7,254 nt of DNA, taken from the NCBI GenBank assembly GCA_937942965.1, contig CALDGN010000048.1:1-7254 (forward strand). Direction: 5' to 3'. The position numbers were made by a program, and so were the translations under genes. Positions 1 through 6,174 of this stretch are shown piece after piece. Below the pieces are notes generated by a model. The model did no database searches. It saw only the letters and a list, made by a program, of their open reading frames with translations, and was not told the DNA's origin. Numbering within the stretch: the first letter of the stretch is position 1; each line of letters begins with the position of its first letter. The stretch comes from an uncultured Acidimicrobiales bacterium (GTDB lineage: Bacteria; Actinomycetota; Acidimicrobiia; Acidimicrobiales; UBA10347).

Positions 1-316
1 TGCCGATGCGCTTCTCGAACGCGGCCTGAGGACCGCAATCGTCAAGCTCGGTGCCGATGGCGTCATGGTCGCGACCGCAGACCGCCGCGAAGTCATCCCG
101 CCGTTCCTCGTCGAAGTCGTCTGTGGCCTCGGCTCCGGCGACGCCTTTGGCGGTGCACTCATCCACGGTCTGGTCAACGATCTCGACCTGGCCGAAGCCG
201 TCCGCAACGGCAATGCAGCCGGCGCGATTGTCGCGAGCCGCCTTATGTGTGCCGACGACATGCCGACGCTGGCAGAAATCAATGAACTCCGAGCTCAACG
301 CGAAGGAACGAACTAG
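1..316 (+). CDS. iolC: 5-dehydro-2-deoxygluconokinase IolC, C-terminal part (5' end outside window)
   Basis: This is the last 104 codons of a PfkB/ribokinase-family sugar kinase; the reading frame is open from base 2 to the TAG at 314-316. The PfkB signature is visible as GLGSGDAFGG, with the catalytic-base Asp codon at 140-142 and the anion-hole glycines just before it. The segment before it (IVKLGADGVMV) is the usual core strand of the fold. The tail (IVASRLMCADDMPT, then AEI) resembles the end of IolC rather than of ribokinase or fructokinase, and the neighbours are iol genes. IolC uses ATP to phosphorylate 2-deoxy-5-keto-D-gluconate at C6 in the cytoplasm. The protein ends normally after the kinase domain, so it is not the IolC-DUF2090 fusion found in some proteobacteria, which fits a separate aldolase gene downstream. 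The next gene starts 2 nt after the stop. The family call is firm; the exact substrate rests on tail similarity and context. Confidence 0.88.
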   Translation, partial: ADALLERGLRTAIVKLGADGVMVATADRREVIPPFLVEVVCGLGSGDAFGGALIHGLVNDLDLAEAVRNGNAAGAIVASRLMCADDMPTLAEINELRAQREGTN

Positions 317-318
317 TC

Positions 319-1500
319 ATGACCTCCGAACTCCGTCGCCTTGGCGTCGCCGTGATCGGTTTCGGTTGGATGGGCCAGGCCCACAGCCGGAGCTACGCAC
401 GCATCCCGTCGCTGTTTCCGAACCGCACCTTCCAGCCTGAGCTTGTGGTCTGTGCGGACAACCTCGCGGAGCGCGGCGAAGAAGCTGTCCGTTCGTTTGG
501 CTTCCAAACGTCGACGACCGACTGGCGCGAAGCGATCCAGCGCGACGACGTCGATGTCGTCACCGTTTGCTCGCCGAACATGTTGCACGTCGACATGTGC
601 ATCGCGGCTGCCGAAGCCGGCAAGGCCGTGTTCTGTGAAAAGCCCGTCGGCGGCACGCCCGAACAGACCGCGCAGATCGAGGCGGCTGCTCGTGCGGCTG
701 GCGTCATCACTGGCGTTGGCTACAACTACCGCTGGGCGCCGCTCGTCCGGTACGCCAAGGAACTCATCGACAGCGGTCGCTTGGGCGAGATCACCAACTA
801 CCGGGGCCGCTTCTTCTCGATGTACGGCAGCGACCCGTTGGGGCTGTTGTCGTGGCGCTTCGAGCACGAAGGCGCCGGCTACGGCGTCTCGACCGACATC
901 CTGAGCCACTCGATCGACATGGCTCACATGCTCATCGGCCCGATTGAGCGCGTGACCGGGCTGCGCAAGACGTTCATTCCTGAGCGCCCCATTCCGCAAC
1001 CGGGTGGGACGCACTATGACCGCGGCGCACCTGGTGACCCGACCGGTCCCGTGACCAACGAGGACTACGCCGGCTGTTTCGCCGAGTTCGCGAACGGCGC
1101 CGTCGGCAACTTCGAAACGTCGCGATCGATCATCGGTCCTCAGAGCCAGATGGCGTTCGAGGTGCACGGCACCAAGGGCGCATTGTCCTGGAACCTTGAA
1201 ACGATGAACGAAATGAAGCTGTTCCTCGTCGACGATGAGTTCCACGACGGCTACCAGACGGTCTATGCCGGCGATCGCTACCCATTCCACGGCAACTTCG
1301 TGCCGGGCGATGCCAACGCGATCGGCTACGAGGACCTCAAGGTCATCGAAGGCCACGAGTTCCTGCACGCGGTCGCGACAGGTGAGCAGCATCAGCCTGG
1401 CTTCGACGAAGCCATCGACTACGTGAGCGTCCAGTCCGCCCTGATCCGTTCGTGGGACAGCGGGCAATGGGAAGACGTCACCTCGATCCGCCAAACCTGA
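319..1500 (+). CDS. Gfo/Idh/MocA family NAD(P)-dependent oxidoreductase in inositol operon
   Basis: This 393-residue cytoplasmic dehydrogenase has an N-terminal Rossmann domain with GFGWMG at residues 14-19, the family EKP motif at 107-109 (Lys108 the likely catalytic residue), and a C-terminal alpha/beta domain. The D-x3-H pair, Asp193 and His197 in TDILSHSIDMAH, matches the proton-relay residues of inositol dehydrogenases. It is about 50 residues longer than the second dehydrogenase in the operon; some of the extra length is a Gly/Pro-rich stretch near residues 223-245. The ATG at 319 is preceded by AAGGA (303-307) inside the end of iolC, only 2 nt after that stop, so translation is probably coupled. 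All catalytic motifs are intact, so it should be active. The substrate cannot be read from the sequence. By context it may oxidise another inositol isomer (scyllo- or D-chiro-inositol), a methylated inositol or an inositol glycoside. Iol-cluster membership is inference. Confidence 0.85.
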   Translation: MTSELRRLGVAVIGFGWMGQAHSRSYARIPSLFPNRTFQPELVVCADNLAERGEEAVRSFGFQTSTTDWREAIQRDDVDVVTVCSPNMLHVDMCIAAAEAGKAVFCEKPVGGTPEQTAQIEAAARAAGVITGVGYNYRWAPLVRYAKELIDSGRLGEITNYRGRFFSMYGSDPLGLLSWRFEHEGAGYGVSTDILSHSIDMAHMLIGPIERVTGLRKTFIPERPIPQPGGTHYDRGAPGDPTGPVTNEDYAGCFAEFANGAVGNFETSRSIIGPQSQMAFEVHGTKGALSWNLETMNEMKLFLVDDEFHDGYQTVYAGDRYPFHGNFVPGDANAIGYEDLKVIEGHEFLHAVATGEQHQPGFDEAIDYVSVQSALIRSWDSGQWEDVTSIRQT

Positions 1501-1503
1501 CCT

Positions 1504-1508
1504 AGGAG
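1504..1508 (+). promoter_or_regulatory. Ribosome binding site of iolD
   Basis: AGGAG lies 6 nt before the ATG at 1515, in the 14-nt gap after the preceding stop. It is the strongest Shine-Dalgarno match among the inositol genes here and fixes the iolD start. Confidence 0.75.
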
Positions 1509-1514
1509 CCTCTG

Positions 1515-3371
1515 ATGGAGACCATTCGCCTAACGACTTCGCAGGCCCTCGTTCGTTACCTCATCGCACAAAAGAGCGTCCAAGCCGACGGCTCGATCGC
1601 GCCGTTGTTCGGCGGCGTGTATGGCATCTTTGGCCACGGCAACGTGACTGCACTCGGCCACGCGCTCGAACGAGCCAAGGACGAGCTGCCGACCTTTCGC
1701 GGCCAGAACGAACAGGGCATGGCGTTGGCAGGAGTCGCCTATGCCAAGGCCAAGCGTCGTCGCCAGATCATGGTTGCGACCTCGTCGGTCGGACCGGGCG
1801 CCACGAACATGGTCACCGCAGCTGGGGTTGCACATAGCAACCGGCTCCCGTTGTTGCTCGTGTCGGGCGATTCGTTCGCCAGCCGACTGCCGGATCCCGT
1901 GCTGCAACAGGTCGAACACTTCGGTGACCCGACGGTCACGGTCAACGACTCGTTCAAGGCGGTCACCCGCTGGTGGGACCGCATCACCAAGCCAGAACAA
2001 CTCGTGAACTCGCTGCCGCACGCGGTGCAAACGATGCTCGACCCGGCCGACTGCGGTCCCGCATTCATCGGTCTTCCCCAAGACGTCGGCTCCGAGGCCT
2101 ACGACTTTCCGGTGCACTTCTTCGACGAACGAGTGCACGACATCGCTCGGCCTCGTGCCGACCGCGCCGCGTTGGCTCGGGCCATCGAACTGTTGCGAGG
2201 CGCCCAGAAGCCGCTCATCGTCTGCGGAGGCGGCGTGCACTACTCGCTCGCCGAAGAAGCACTGGCGGCCTTTGCTGCCAAGCACAACATTCCGATCGTC
2301 GAGACGGTCGCGGGCAAAGCCAGCCTCCGTTGGGATCACCCGATGTACGGAGGCGCAATCGGCGTCACCGGTGGAACCGCAGCGAACGCGCTCGCCGGCG
2401 AGGCCGACGTCGTGCTGGCGGTCGGCACGCGGCTGCTCGACTTCACCACGGGCTCATGGACGATCTTCAAGAACCCGGACATGACCATGATCGGGCTCAA
2501 CACGGCTCGCTTCGATGCGACGAAGCATCACTCGATGGCCCTCACGGCCGACGCCCGCGAAACGCTTGGCGAGCTGTCGGTCGAACTGGGGGAGTGGCGC
2601 AGCGGCGACGACTGGTCAACGCGTGCCTCGAACGAGGTTGCGACATACCACGCTTACATCGACAAGATCGCGGCCGCACCCGAAGTCGGCACGTCGGAAC
2701 TCCCGACCTACGCCCAAGTCGTCGGCGCGATCGATCGTGTCGCCGATGAGAACACCTTCGCGCTTGCGGCTGCCGGAGGCTTCCCCGGCGAGGTGAACAA
2801 CGGTTGGCGAGCCAAGCACCTGAACAGCTTCGACTGCGAGTACGGCTACTCGTGCATGGGCTACGAGACCAGCGGGGGCTGGGGCGCAGCCATGGCGCTG
2901 CCGGAAAGCGACGTCGTCGTGTTCTGCGGCGACGGCTCGTACCTGATGCTCAACAGCGACATCTACAGCTCGGTGATCCACGGCCACAAGATGATCGTGA
3001 TCGTCTGCGACAACGGCGGCTTCGCGGTCATCAACCGGCTCCAGAAGAACACGGGCGGAAACCCGTACAACAACCTGATTGTCGACAACCCGACGGTGGT
3101 GAACCCGGTGGCGGTCGACTTCGCGGCCCACGCGGCGGCAATGGGTGCCGAGAGCGAGACAGTCACCTCGATCGCCGAACTCGAGGCTGCGTTCGAGCGG
3201 GCTAAGGCCGCCGACCGCACCTATGTGATCGCCATGGTCACGCATCCGGACAGCTGGACCGAGGGCGGCTCATTCTGGGAAGTCGGGATCCCCGAAGTCT
3301 CCGAACTCGACAGCGTCCTCCAGGCACGTGCCGAGCTCGACGAGGGCAAGAACGACCAGAGGGTGTCCTGA
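1515..3371 (+). CDS. iolD: 3D-(3,5/4)-trihydroxycyclohexane-1,2-dione hydrolase IolD (ThDP-dependent)
   Basis: This 618-residue protein is of normal length for IolD. It opens the ring of the cyclic trione made from 2-keto-myo-inositol, giving 5-deoxy-D-glucuronate. It has the three-domain layout of ThDP enzymes. The N-terminal pyrimidine-binding domain carries GHGNV (40-44) and RGQNEQGMA, in which Glu66 is the cofactor-activating glutamate. The middle domain covers roughly 210-360. The C-terminal pyrophosphate-binding domain carries GDGSY (472-476, Asp473) and, 27 residues on, CDNGGF with Asn500, which is the Mg/ThDP signature. Acetolactate synthase is the main lookalike. The extended N-terminus (LVRYLIAQK) before GHGNV, the NRLQ-NTGGNPYNN segment (507-520) and the iol neighbours favour IolD. 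The start is the ATG at 1515 with an AGGAG upstream. The stop is one base before the iolG start. It is cytoplasmic, and I see no damage or unusual residues. Confidence 0.95.
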   Translation: METIRLTTSQALVRYLIAQKSVQADGSIAPLFGGVYGIFGHGNVTALGHALERAKDELPTFRGQNEQGMALAGVAYAKAKRRRQIMVATSSVGPGATNMVTAAGVAHSNRLPLLLVSGDSFASRLPDPVLQQVEHFGDPTVTVNDSFKAVTRWWDRITKPEQLVNSLPHAVQTMLDPADCGPAFIGLPQDVGSEAYDFPVHFFDERVHDIARPRADRAALARAIELLRGAQKPLIVCGGGVHYSLAEEALAAFAAKHNIPIVETVAGKASLRWDHPMYGGAIGVTGGTAANALAGEADVVLAVGTRLLDFTTGSWTIFKNPDMTMIGLNTARFDATKHHSMALTADARETLGELSVELGEWRSGDDWSTRASNEVATYHAYIDKIAAAPEVGTSELPTYAQVVGAIDRVADENTFALAAAGGFPGEVNNGWRAKHLNSFDCEYGYSCMGYETSGGWGAAMALPESDVVVFCGDGSYLMLNSDIYSSVIHGHKMIVIVCDNGGFAVINRLQKNTGGNPYNNLIVDNPTVVNPVAVDFAAHAAAMGAESETVTSIAELEAAFERAKAADRTYVIAMVTHPDSWTEGGSFWEVGIPEVSELDSVLQARAELDEGKNDQRVS

Positions 3372-3372
3372 C

Positions 3373-4383
3373 ATGTCTGACCCCGTTCGCATCACAGTCC
3401 TCGGCACGGGCCGCATCGGCGCCATGCACGCCGAACTGATCGCCCGTCGCATCGACGGCGCCGAAGTTGCCGGTGTGTTCGACGTCCACGCACCCGCTGC
3501 TCAGGCCGTTGGCGCCGAACTGGGTGTGCCCGTCTACGACACACTCGAAGCGGCCCTCGAAGGCCCTGGCGATGCGGTGTGCATCGCCACGAGCACCGAC
3601 ACCCACGTTGCTGTCATGCAGGCGGCCGCCCGTGCCGGACGTGCCATCTTCTGCGAGAAGCCCATCTCGCTCGACGTCGCCCAGGTCGACGCCGGGCTCG
3701 CAGCCGTCGACGAGGCGGGCGTTTTGCTGCAGATCGGCTTCAACCGCCGGTTCGACCCGAGCCACAAGGCTGTCGCCGATGCGGTGGCGGCTGGCACCGT
3801 GGGAGCTCCCCAGATCGTTCGCATTACGAGCCGTGACCCGGAGCCTCCGCCCATCTCCTACATCGAGGTGTCCGGCGGCATCTTCAACGACATGACGATC
3901 CATGACTTCGACATGGCTCGCTATGTCACCGGCAGCGATGTCGTCGAGGTCTTTGCCACGGGTGCGGTACTCGTCGATCCTGCGATCGGCGCGGCGGGCG
4001 ACATCGACACGGCCGTCATCACGATGTGGCACGAGAACGGCGCGATCACGACGATCGACAACAGCCGTCAGGCGGTCTACGGCTATGACCAACGGGTCGA
4101 AGTGTTCGGCAGCGCGGGCCTCGTCGCGTCGGACAACCCTTCGGTCAACTCAACGACCTTGCGCACCAGCAGCGGCATCACCGGCTCGGTCATGCCGTAC
4201 TTCTTCATCGAGCGGTATGAACAGAGCTACGTCGATCAGTGGGACGCCTTCGTCGCCGCCTTCCGTTCCGGAGGCGCCTCGCCCGTGTCGGGCCGTGACG
4301 GCCGGGCCCCACTCGTGATCGGCATGGCCGCCAAGCGCTCATTCGAAGAACACCGACCGGTCCGCATCGACGAGATCGACTGA
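3373..4383 (+). CDS. iolG: myo-inositol 2-dehydrogenase IolG
   Basis: This 336-residue Gfo/Idh/MocA enzyme is close to the usual IolG length. It oxidises myo-inositol to 2-keto-myo-inositol with NAD+, the first step of the pathway. The Rossmann glycines are GTGRIG (11-16). EKP is at 95-97 (Lys96), GFNRRFDPSH starts at 122, and GGIFNDMTIHDFDMA carries Asp173 and His177. These correspond to the Lys/Asp/His catalytic set known from Bacillus subtilis IolG. The GFNRRFD and FNDMTIHDFD blocks are much closer to classical IolG than those of the first dehydrogenase in this operon, so this copy gets the iolG name. The frame is open further upstream (from 3328 inside iolD), but the ATG at 3373 is preferred: it gives MSDPVRITVLGTGRIG, the normal N-terminus, and has AGAGGG at 3358-3363. 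It begins one base after the iolD stop, suggesting coupled translation. Some family members act on scyllo- or D-chiro-inositol, so strict substrate range is unproven. Confidence 0.9.
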   Translation: MSDPVRITVLGTGRIGAMHAELIARRIDGAEVAGVFDVHAPAAQAVGAELGVPVYDTLEAALEGPGDAVCIATSTDTHVAVMQAAARAGRAIFCEKPISLDVAQVDAGLAAVDEAGVLLQIGFNRRFDPSHKAVADAVAAGTVGAPQIVRITSRDPEPPPISYIEVSGGIFNDMTIHDFDMARYVTGSDVVEVFATGAVLVDPAIGAAGDIDTAVITMWHENGAITTIDNSRQAVYGYDQRVEVFGSAGLVASDNPSVNSTTLRTSSGITGSVMPYFFIERYEQSYVDQWDAFVAAFRSGGASPVSGRDGRAPLVIGMAAKRSFEEHRPVRIDEID

Positions 4384-4411
4384 CGTCCTCACCCCAGATC
4401 CTTGAACAGAC

Positions 4412-4415
4412 GGAG
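4412..4415 (+). promoter_or_regulatory. Ribosome binding site of iolB
   Basis: GGAG lies 6 nt before the ATG at 4422. The 38-nt gap from iolG to iolB (4384-4421) is the longest inside the operon. I see no convincing promoter or terminator in it. Confidence 0.6.
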
Positions 4416-4421
4416 ATAGCC

Positions 4422-5270
4422 ATGGACCAAGACCACGTATACCGGCCGTCCGGCGGCACCGGTGTCCAGCTCGAGATCAACCCGGACAACGCCGGCTGGA
4501 CCTACCTCAGCTTCTCGACCGTTGTGCTCGGAGCAGGGGAGCAGCACACCGCGCACCTGGCCGACCAAGAGACCGCAATCGTTCCGCTCGAAGGAGCGGG
4601 GACCATTCACGCAGGTGGACAGACGTACCAAATCGCCCGCGAGAGCGTCTTCACCCAGATGCCCGAGGTGCTCTACGTGCCACCAGGCGTCGATATCGAA
4701 GTCACAACCGATGGCTCATTCGAGTTCGCGATCGGTAGCGCTCCGGCCGAAGGCCTGCTGCCGCAACGCCTTTTCCGGCCAGATGAAATGAAGACCGAGA
4801 TGCGGGGCGGTGGCGCCTCGTACCGCCAGATCAGCCACGTGCTTGCACCGCCGATCCCGGCCGAGCGCCTGATCCTTTACGAAGTCTATGTCCCTCGTGG
4901 CACCTGGTCTGGCTGGGCGCCACACTGCCATGACGGTTTCGAAGGTTCGCCCTACCTCGAAGAGACCTACTACTTCCGTCTGGACCCACCGAAGAGCGCC
5001 TTCGCTCTGCACCGCAACTGGCGGATCGACGAGAACTTCGACGAAACGCTCGTAGCCCACGACCGCGACTGCGCCATTGTCACCAAGGGCTTCCACTCCT
5101 CGGTGGCGTGCCCCAGCTCGAACATGTACTTCTTGAACTACCTGGCCGGTGAACTCGTCGCGGACGAGCGCACCACCCCACCATGCTTTCACGCGGACCA
5201 CACCTGGATCGACGCTGCGTGGGACAACGGCGACGAGGGTGCATGGACCCTTCCGGTGGTCGGCCCATGA
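4422..5270 (+). CDS. iolB: 5-deoxy-glucuronate isomerase IolB
   Basis: This 282-residue bicupin protein is near the usual IolB length. It isomerises 5-deoxy-D-glucuronate to 2-deoxy-5-keto-D-gluconate, the substrate of IolC. The N-terminal cupin runs over about residues 25-105 (HTAHLADQE, then VPLEGAGTIHAGG). The C-terminal cupin carries the probable metal site: His168 and His170 in APHCHDG, Glu180/Glu181 in YLEETYYFRLDPP, and His225 in TKGFHSS. The closing block MYFLNYLAGE (235-244) is typical of the family. The LEExYYxR and GFHxS spacing separates it from other cupins and supports the name strongly. The start is the ATG at 4422 with a GGAG upstream. Its TGA stop overlaps the ATG of the aldolase gene (ATGA, 5267-5270), so the two are probably translationally coupled. 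The last 30 or so residues extend past the cupin core and contain several His and Trp residues. No defects are seen. Confidence 0.93.
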   Translation: MDQDHVYRPSGGTGVQLEINPDNAGWTYLSFSTVVLGAGEQHTAHLADQETAIVPLEGAGTIHAGGQTYQIARESVFTQMPEVLYVPPGVDIEVTTDGSFEFAIGSAPAEGLLPQRLFRPDEMKTEMRGGGASYRQISHVLAPPIPAERLILYEVYVPRGTWSGWAPHCHDGFEGSPYLEETYYFRLDPPKSAFALHRNWRIDENFDETLVAHDRDCAIVTKGFHSSVACPSSNMYFLNYLAGELVADERTTPPCFHADHTWIDAAWDNGDEGAWTLPVVGP

Positions 5271-6076
5271 TCGACGGTCTGTCCAATGCGGCAGGCCGAA
5301 TCGGCGTCCTGGCGATCGATCACCGAGATTCCCTCCGAGCGGTGATCGATCCCAGCGCGCCCGACCGCGTCGAGCGCAACGAGATCGTCGAACTGAAGCG
5401 CGTGATCATTGGCGAGCTCGCGGACCTCGCAACCGGTGTCATGCTCGAGCCGGAGTACTCGATCCCGGACCTGGTGGCCGAGCTGCCCGACGGCGTCGGG
5501 TTCACCGCAGCGCTCGAATCGCAGGGCTACTCCGAGGACCCCTCGTCGGTCCCCACCGAGTTGCTCGAAGGCTGGAGCTCAGCCCAAGCCGCGGCGGCAG
5601 GCGCTGCGGCAACCAAGCTGCTCGCGTACTACTCGCCCCAAGCTGTGGACCATGCGGCCGCCCAGCGGGCGGTCATCGCCCAGGCGTTGAGTGAATCGCA
5701 CGCTGCGGGACTACCGCTGTTCTTGGAGCCGCTGGCGTTTCCCGGAGGCGACCACGGTCCCGAAACGCTCGATGCGATCCGCGGCACCCTCGACCTCGGT
5801 GCTGACGTCATGAAGGTCGCCTGGCCGGGTCAGGAACATCTCGAAACGATGGCCGAACTGCTCGAAGGACGCATCTGGGTGATGCTGTCCGGCGGCGGCG
5901 ACTTCGACGCGTACTGCGCCCAGATCCAAGCGGCACTTGCGCTCGGCTGCAGCGGCTTCATGGCTGGCCGTGCCGTCTGGCGCGAGGTCAGCCAAGTTGC
6001 TCCCGAGGACCGCGTCGCCGAACTGCAACGCACGGCCCGGCCACGCTTCGAACGGCTCCAAGAACTTCTCACCTAG
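5267..6076 (+). CDS. LacD/YihT-like class I aldolase; probable 5-dehydro-2-deoxy-phosphogluconate aldolase of the inositol pathway
   Basis: This 269-residue TIM-barrel protein resembles tagatose-bisphosphate aldolase LacD and sulfofructose-phosphate aldolase YihT. Seen in order: LAIDHRDSLR (15-24, first strand with the family Asp-His/Gln-Arg), TKLLAYY (116-122, Lys117), LFLEPLAFPGG (151-161, Glu154), GADVMKVAWPG (178-188), where Lys183 sits where these enzymes form the Schiff base, WVMLSGGG (204-211), and GFMAGRAVW (230-238), probably the phosphate loop. By analogy it would split an open-chain sugar phosphate retro-aldol fashion into DHAP and an aldehyde. In an operon holding iolC, D, G and B, the natural substrate is 2-deoxy-5-keto-gluconate 6-phosphate, giving DHAP and malonate semialdehyde. 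The assignment is inference; IolJ, which is class II and zinc-dependent, is unrelated in mechanism. Similar barrel proteins (the Cgl0159-type family) are, from memory, found in corynebacterial iol clusters. The ATG at 5267 overlaps the iolB stop; GGTGG (5255-5259) is a weak RBS. Confidence 0.82.
   Translation: MIDGLSNAAGRIGVLAIDHRDSLRAVIDPSAPDRVERNEIVELKRVIIGELADLATGVMLEPEYSIPDLVAELPDGVGFTAALESQGYSEDPSSVPTELLEGWSSAQAAAAGAAATKLLAYYSPQAVDHAAAQRAVIAQALSESHAAGLPLFLEPLAFPGGDHGPETLDAIRGTLDLGADVMKVAWPGQEHLETMAELLEGRIWVMLSGGGDFDAYCAQIQAALALGCSGFMAGRAVWREVSQVAPEDRVAELQRTARPRFERLQELLT
5314..5351 (+). repeat. Perfect 12-bp inverted repeat inside the aldolase gene
   Basis: GATCGATCACCG (5314-5325) is exactly mirrored by CGGTGATCGATC (5340-5351) around a 14-nt loop. 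It begins 47 nt after the start codon and encodes the conserved AIDHR and AVIDP segments. The repeat is visible; a role as an mRNA hairpin or operator is not shown. Confidence 0.5.
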
Positions 6077-6082
6077 GCGTGT

Positions 6083-6104
6083 CCACGGGCACACGTGCCC
6101 GTGG
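6083..6104. terminator. GC-rich inverted repeat just after the inositol operon; possible terminator or operator
   Basis: CCACGGGCAC (6083-6092) and GTGCCCGTGG (6095-6104) are perfect 10-bp arms separated by two bases. As RNA this folds as a 9-bp stem with a tetraloop, 6 nt after the aldolase stop. No T-run follows, so it is not a classic intrinsic terminator. Actinobacterial terminators often lack the T-run, so termination remains plausible. The near-perfect dyad could also be a protein-binding site for the downstream gene. Confidence 0.5.
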
Positions 6105-6111
6105 TCACGAT

Positions 6112-6129
6112 CGCTTCGTTTCCGAAGCG
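6112..6129. repeat. Second hairpin in the same intergenic region
   Basis: CGCTTCG (6112-6118) and CGAAGCG (6123-6129) form a perfect 7-bp stem with a TTTC loop, 7 nt after the first inverted repeat and one base before the third. It may be part of a tandem terminator or of a structured leader. Confidence 0.5.
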
Positions 6130-6130
6130 C

Positions 6131-6170
6131 GTACCTCTACATTCGTGGGTTCGAACCACGCAAGAGGTAC
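6131..6170 (+). promoter_or_regulatory. Leader hairpin masking the ribosome binding site of the cNMP-binding gene
   Basis: The outer arms GTACCTCT (6131-6138) and AGAGGTAC (6163-6170) match perfectly over 8 bp. Inside them CGTGG (6144-6148) and CCACG (6156-6160) form a 5-bp stem with a 7-nt loop. The outer 3' arm contains GAGGT (6164-6168), the Shine-Dalgarno for the ATG at 6175, and the 5' arm carries the matching ACCTC. When folded, the binding site would be paired. This suggests control of translation, for example by temperature, a ligand or ribosome traffic. The pairing is seen in the sequence; the regulatory role is inferred. Confidence 0.5.
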
Positions 6171-6174
6171 TCCC

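Noticed and set aside
313..1494. A 393-codon open frame on the minus strand opposite the first dehydrogenase, with similar long minus-strand frames at 1530-2339, 2616-3245 and 3238-4092.
   Set aside because: They are antisense mirrors of strongly conserved genes in GC-rich DNA. Their translations show no domain and no motif, and they are rich in Arg, Val and Asp, as expected of shadow frames.
1515..3371. Acetolactate synthase or another ThDP decarboxylase instead of IolD.
   Set aside because: The N-terminal extension before GHGNV, the NRLQ-NTGGNPYNN block and the adjacent iolG and iolB fit IolD, and no small regulatory subunit gene follows.
5183..5266. In-frame upstream ATG at 5183 for the aldolase, adding 28 residues.
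   Set aside because: It lies inside iolB, and the added residues are His/Arg/Gly-rich and unlike the family. The ATG at 5267 gives the expected barrel start and an ATGA coupling.
5267..6076. Sulfoquinovose (sulfoglycolysis) aldolase, suggested by YihT-like motifs.
   Set aside because: No other sulfoglycolysis gene is present, and every neighbour upstream belongs to inositol catabolism.
6144..6160. A tRNA T-arm-like stem-loop (CGTGG, GTTCGAA, CCACG).
   Set aside because: The loop is shifted by one base relative to a true T-loop, and no acceptor, D or anticodon arms fit around it. It is explained as the inner stem of the leader hairpin.
6079..6174. N-terminal extension of the cNMP-binding protein from a GTG at 6079.
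   Set aside because: The 32 extra residues are encoded by the three inverted repeats, have no RBS and resemble no domain. The ATG at 6175 has a good RBS and starts a normal protein.
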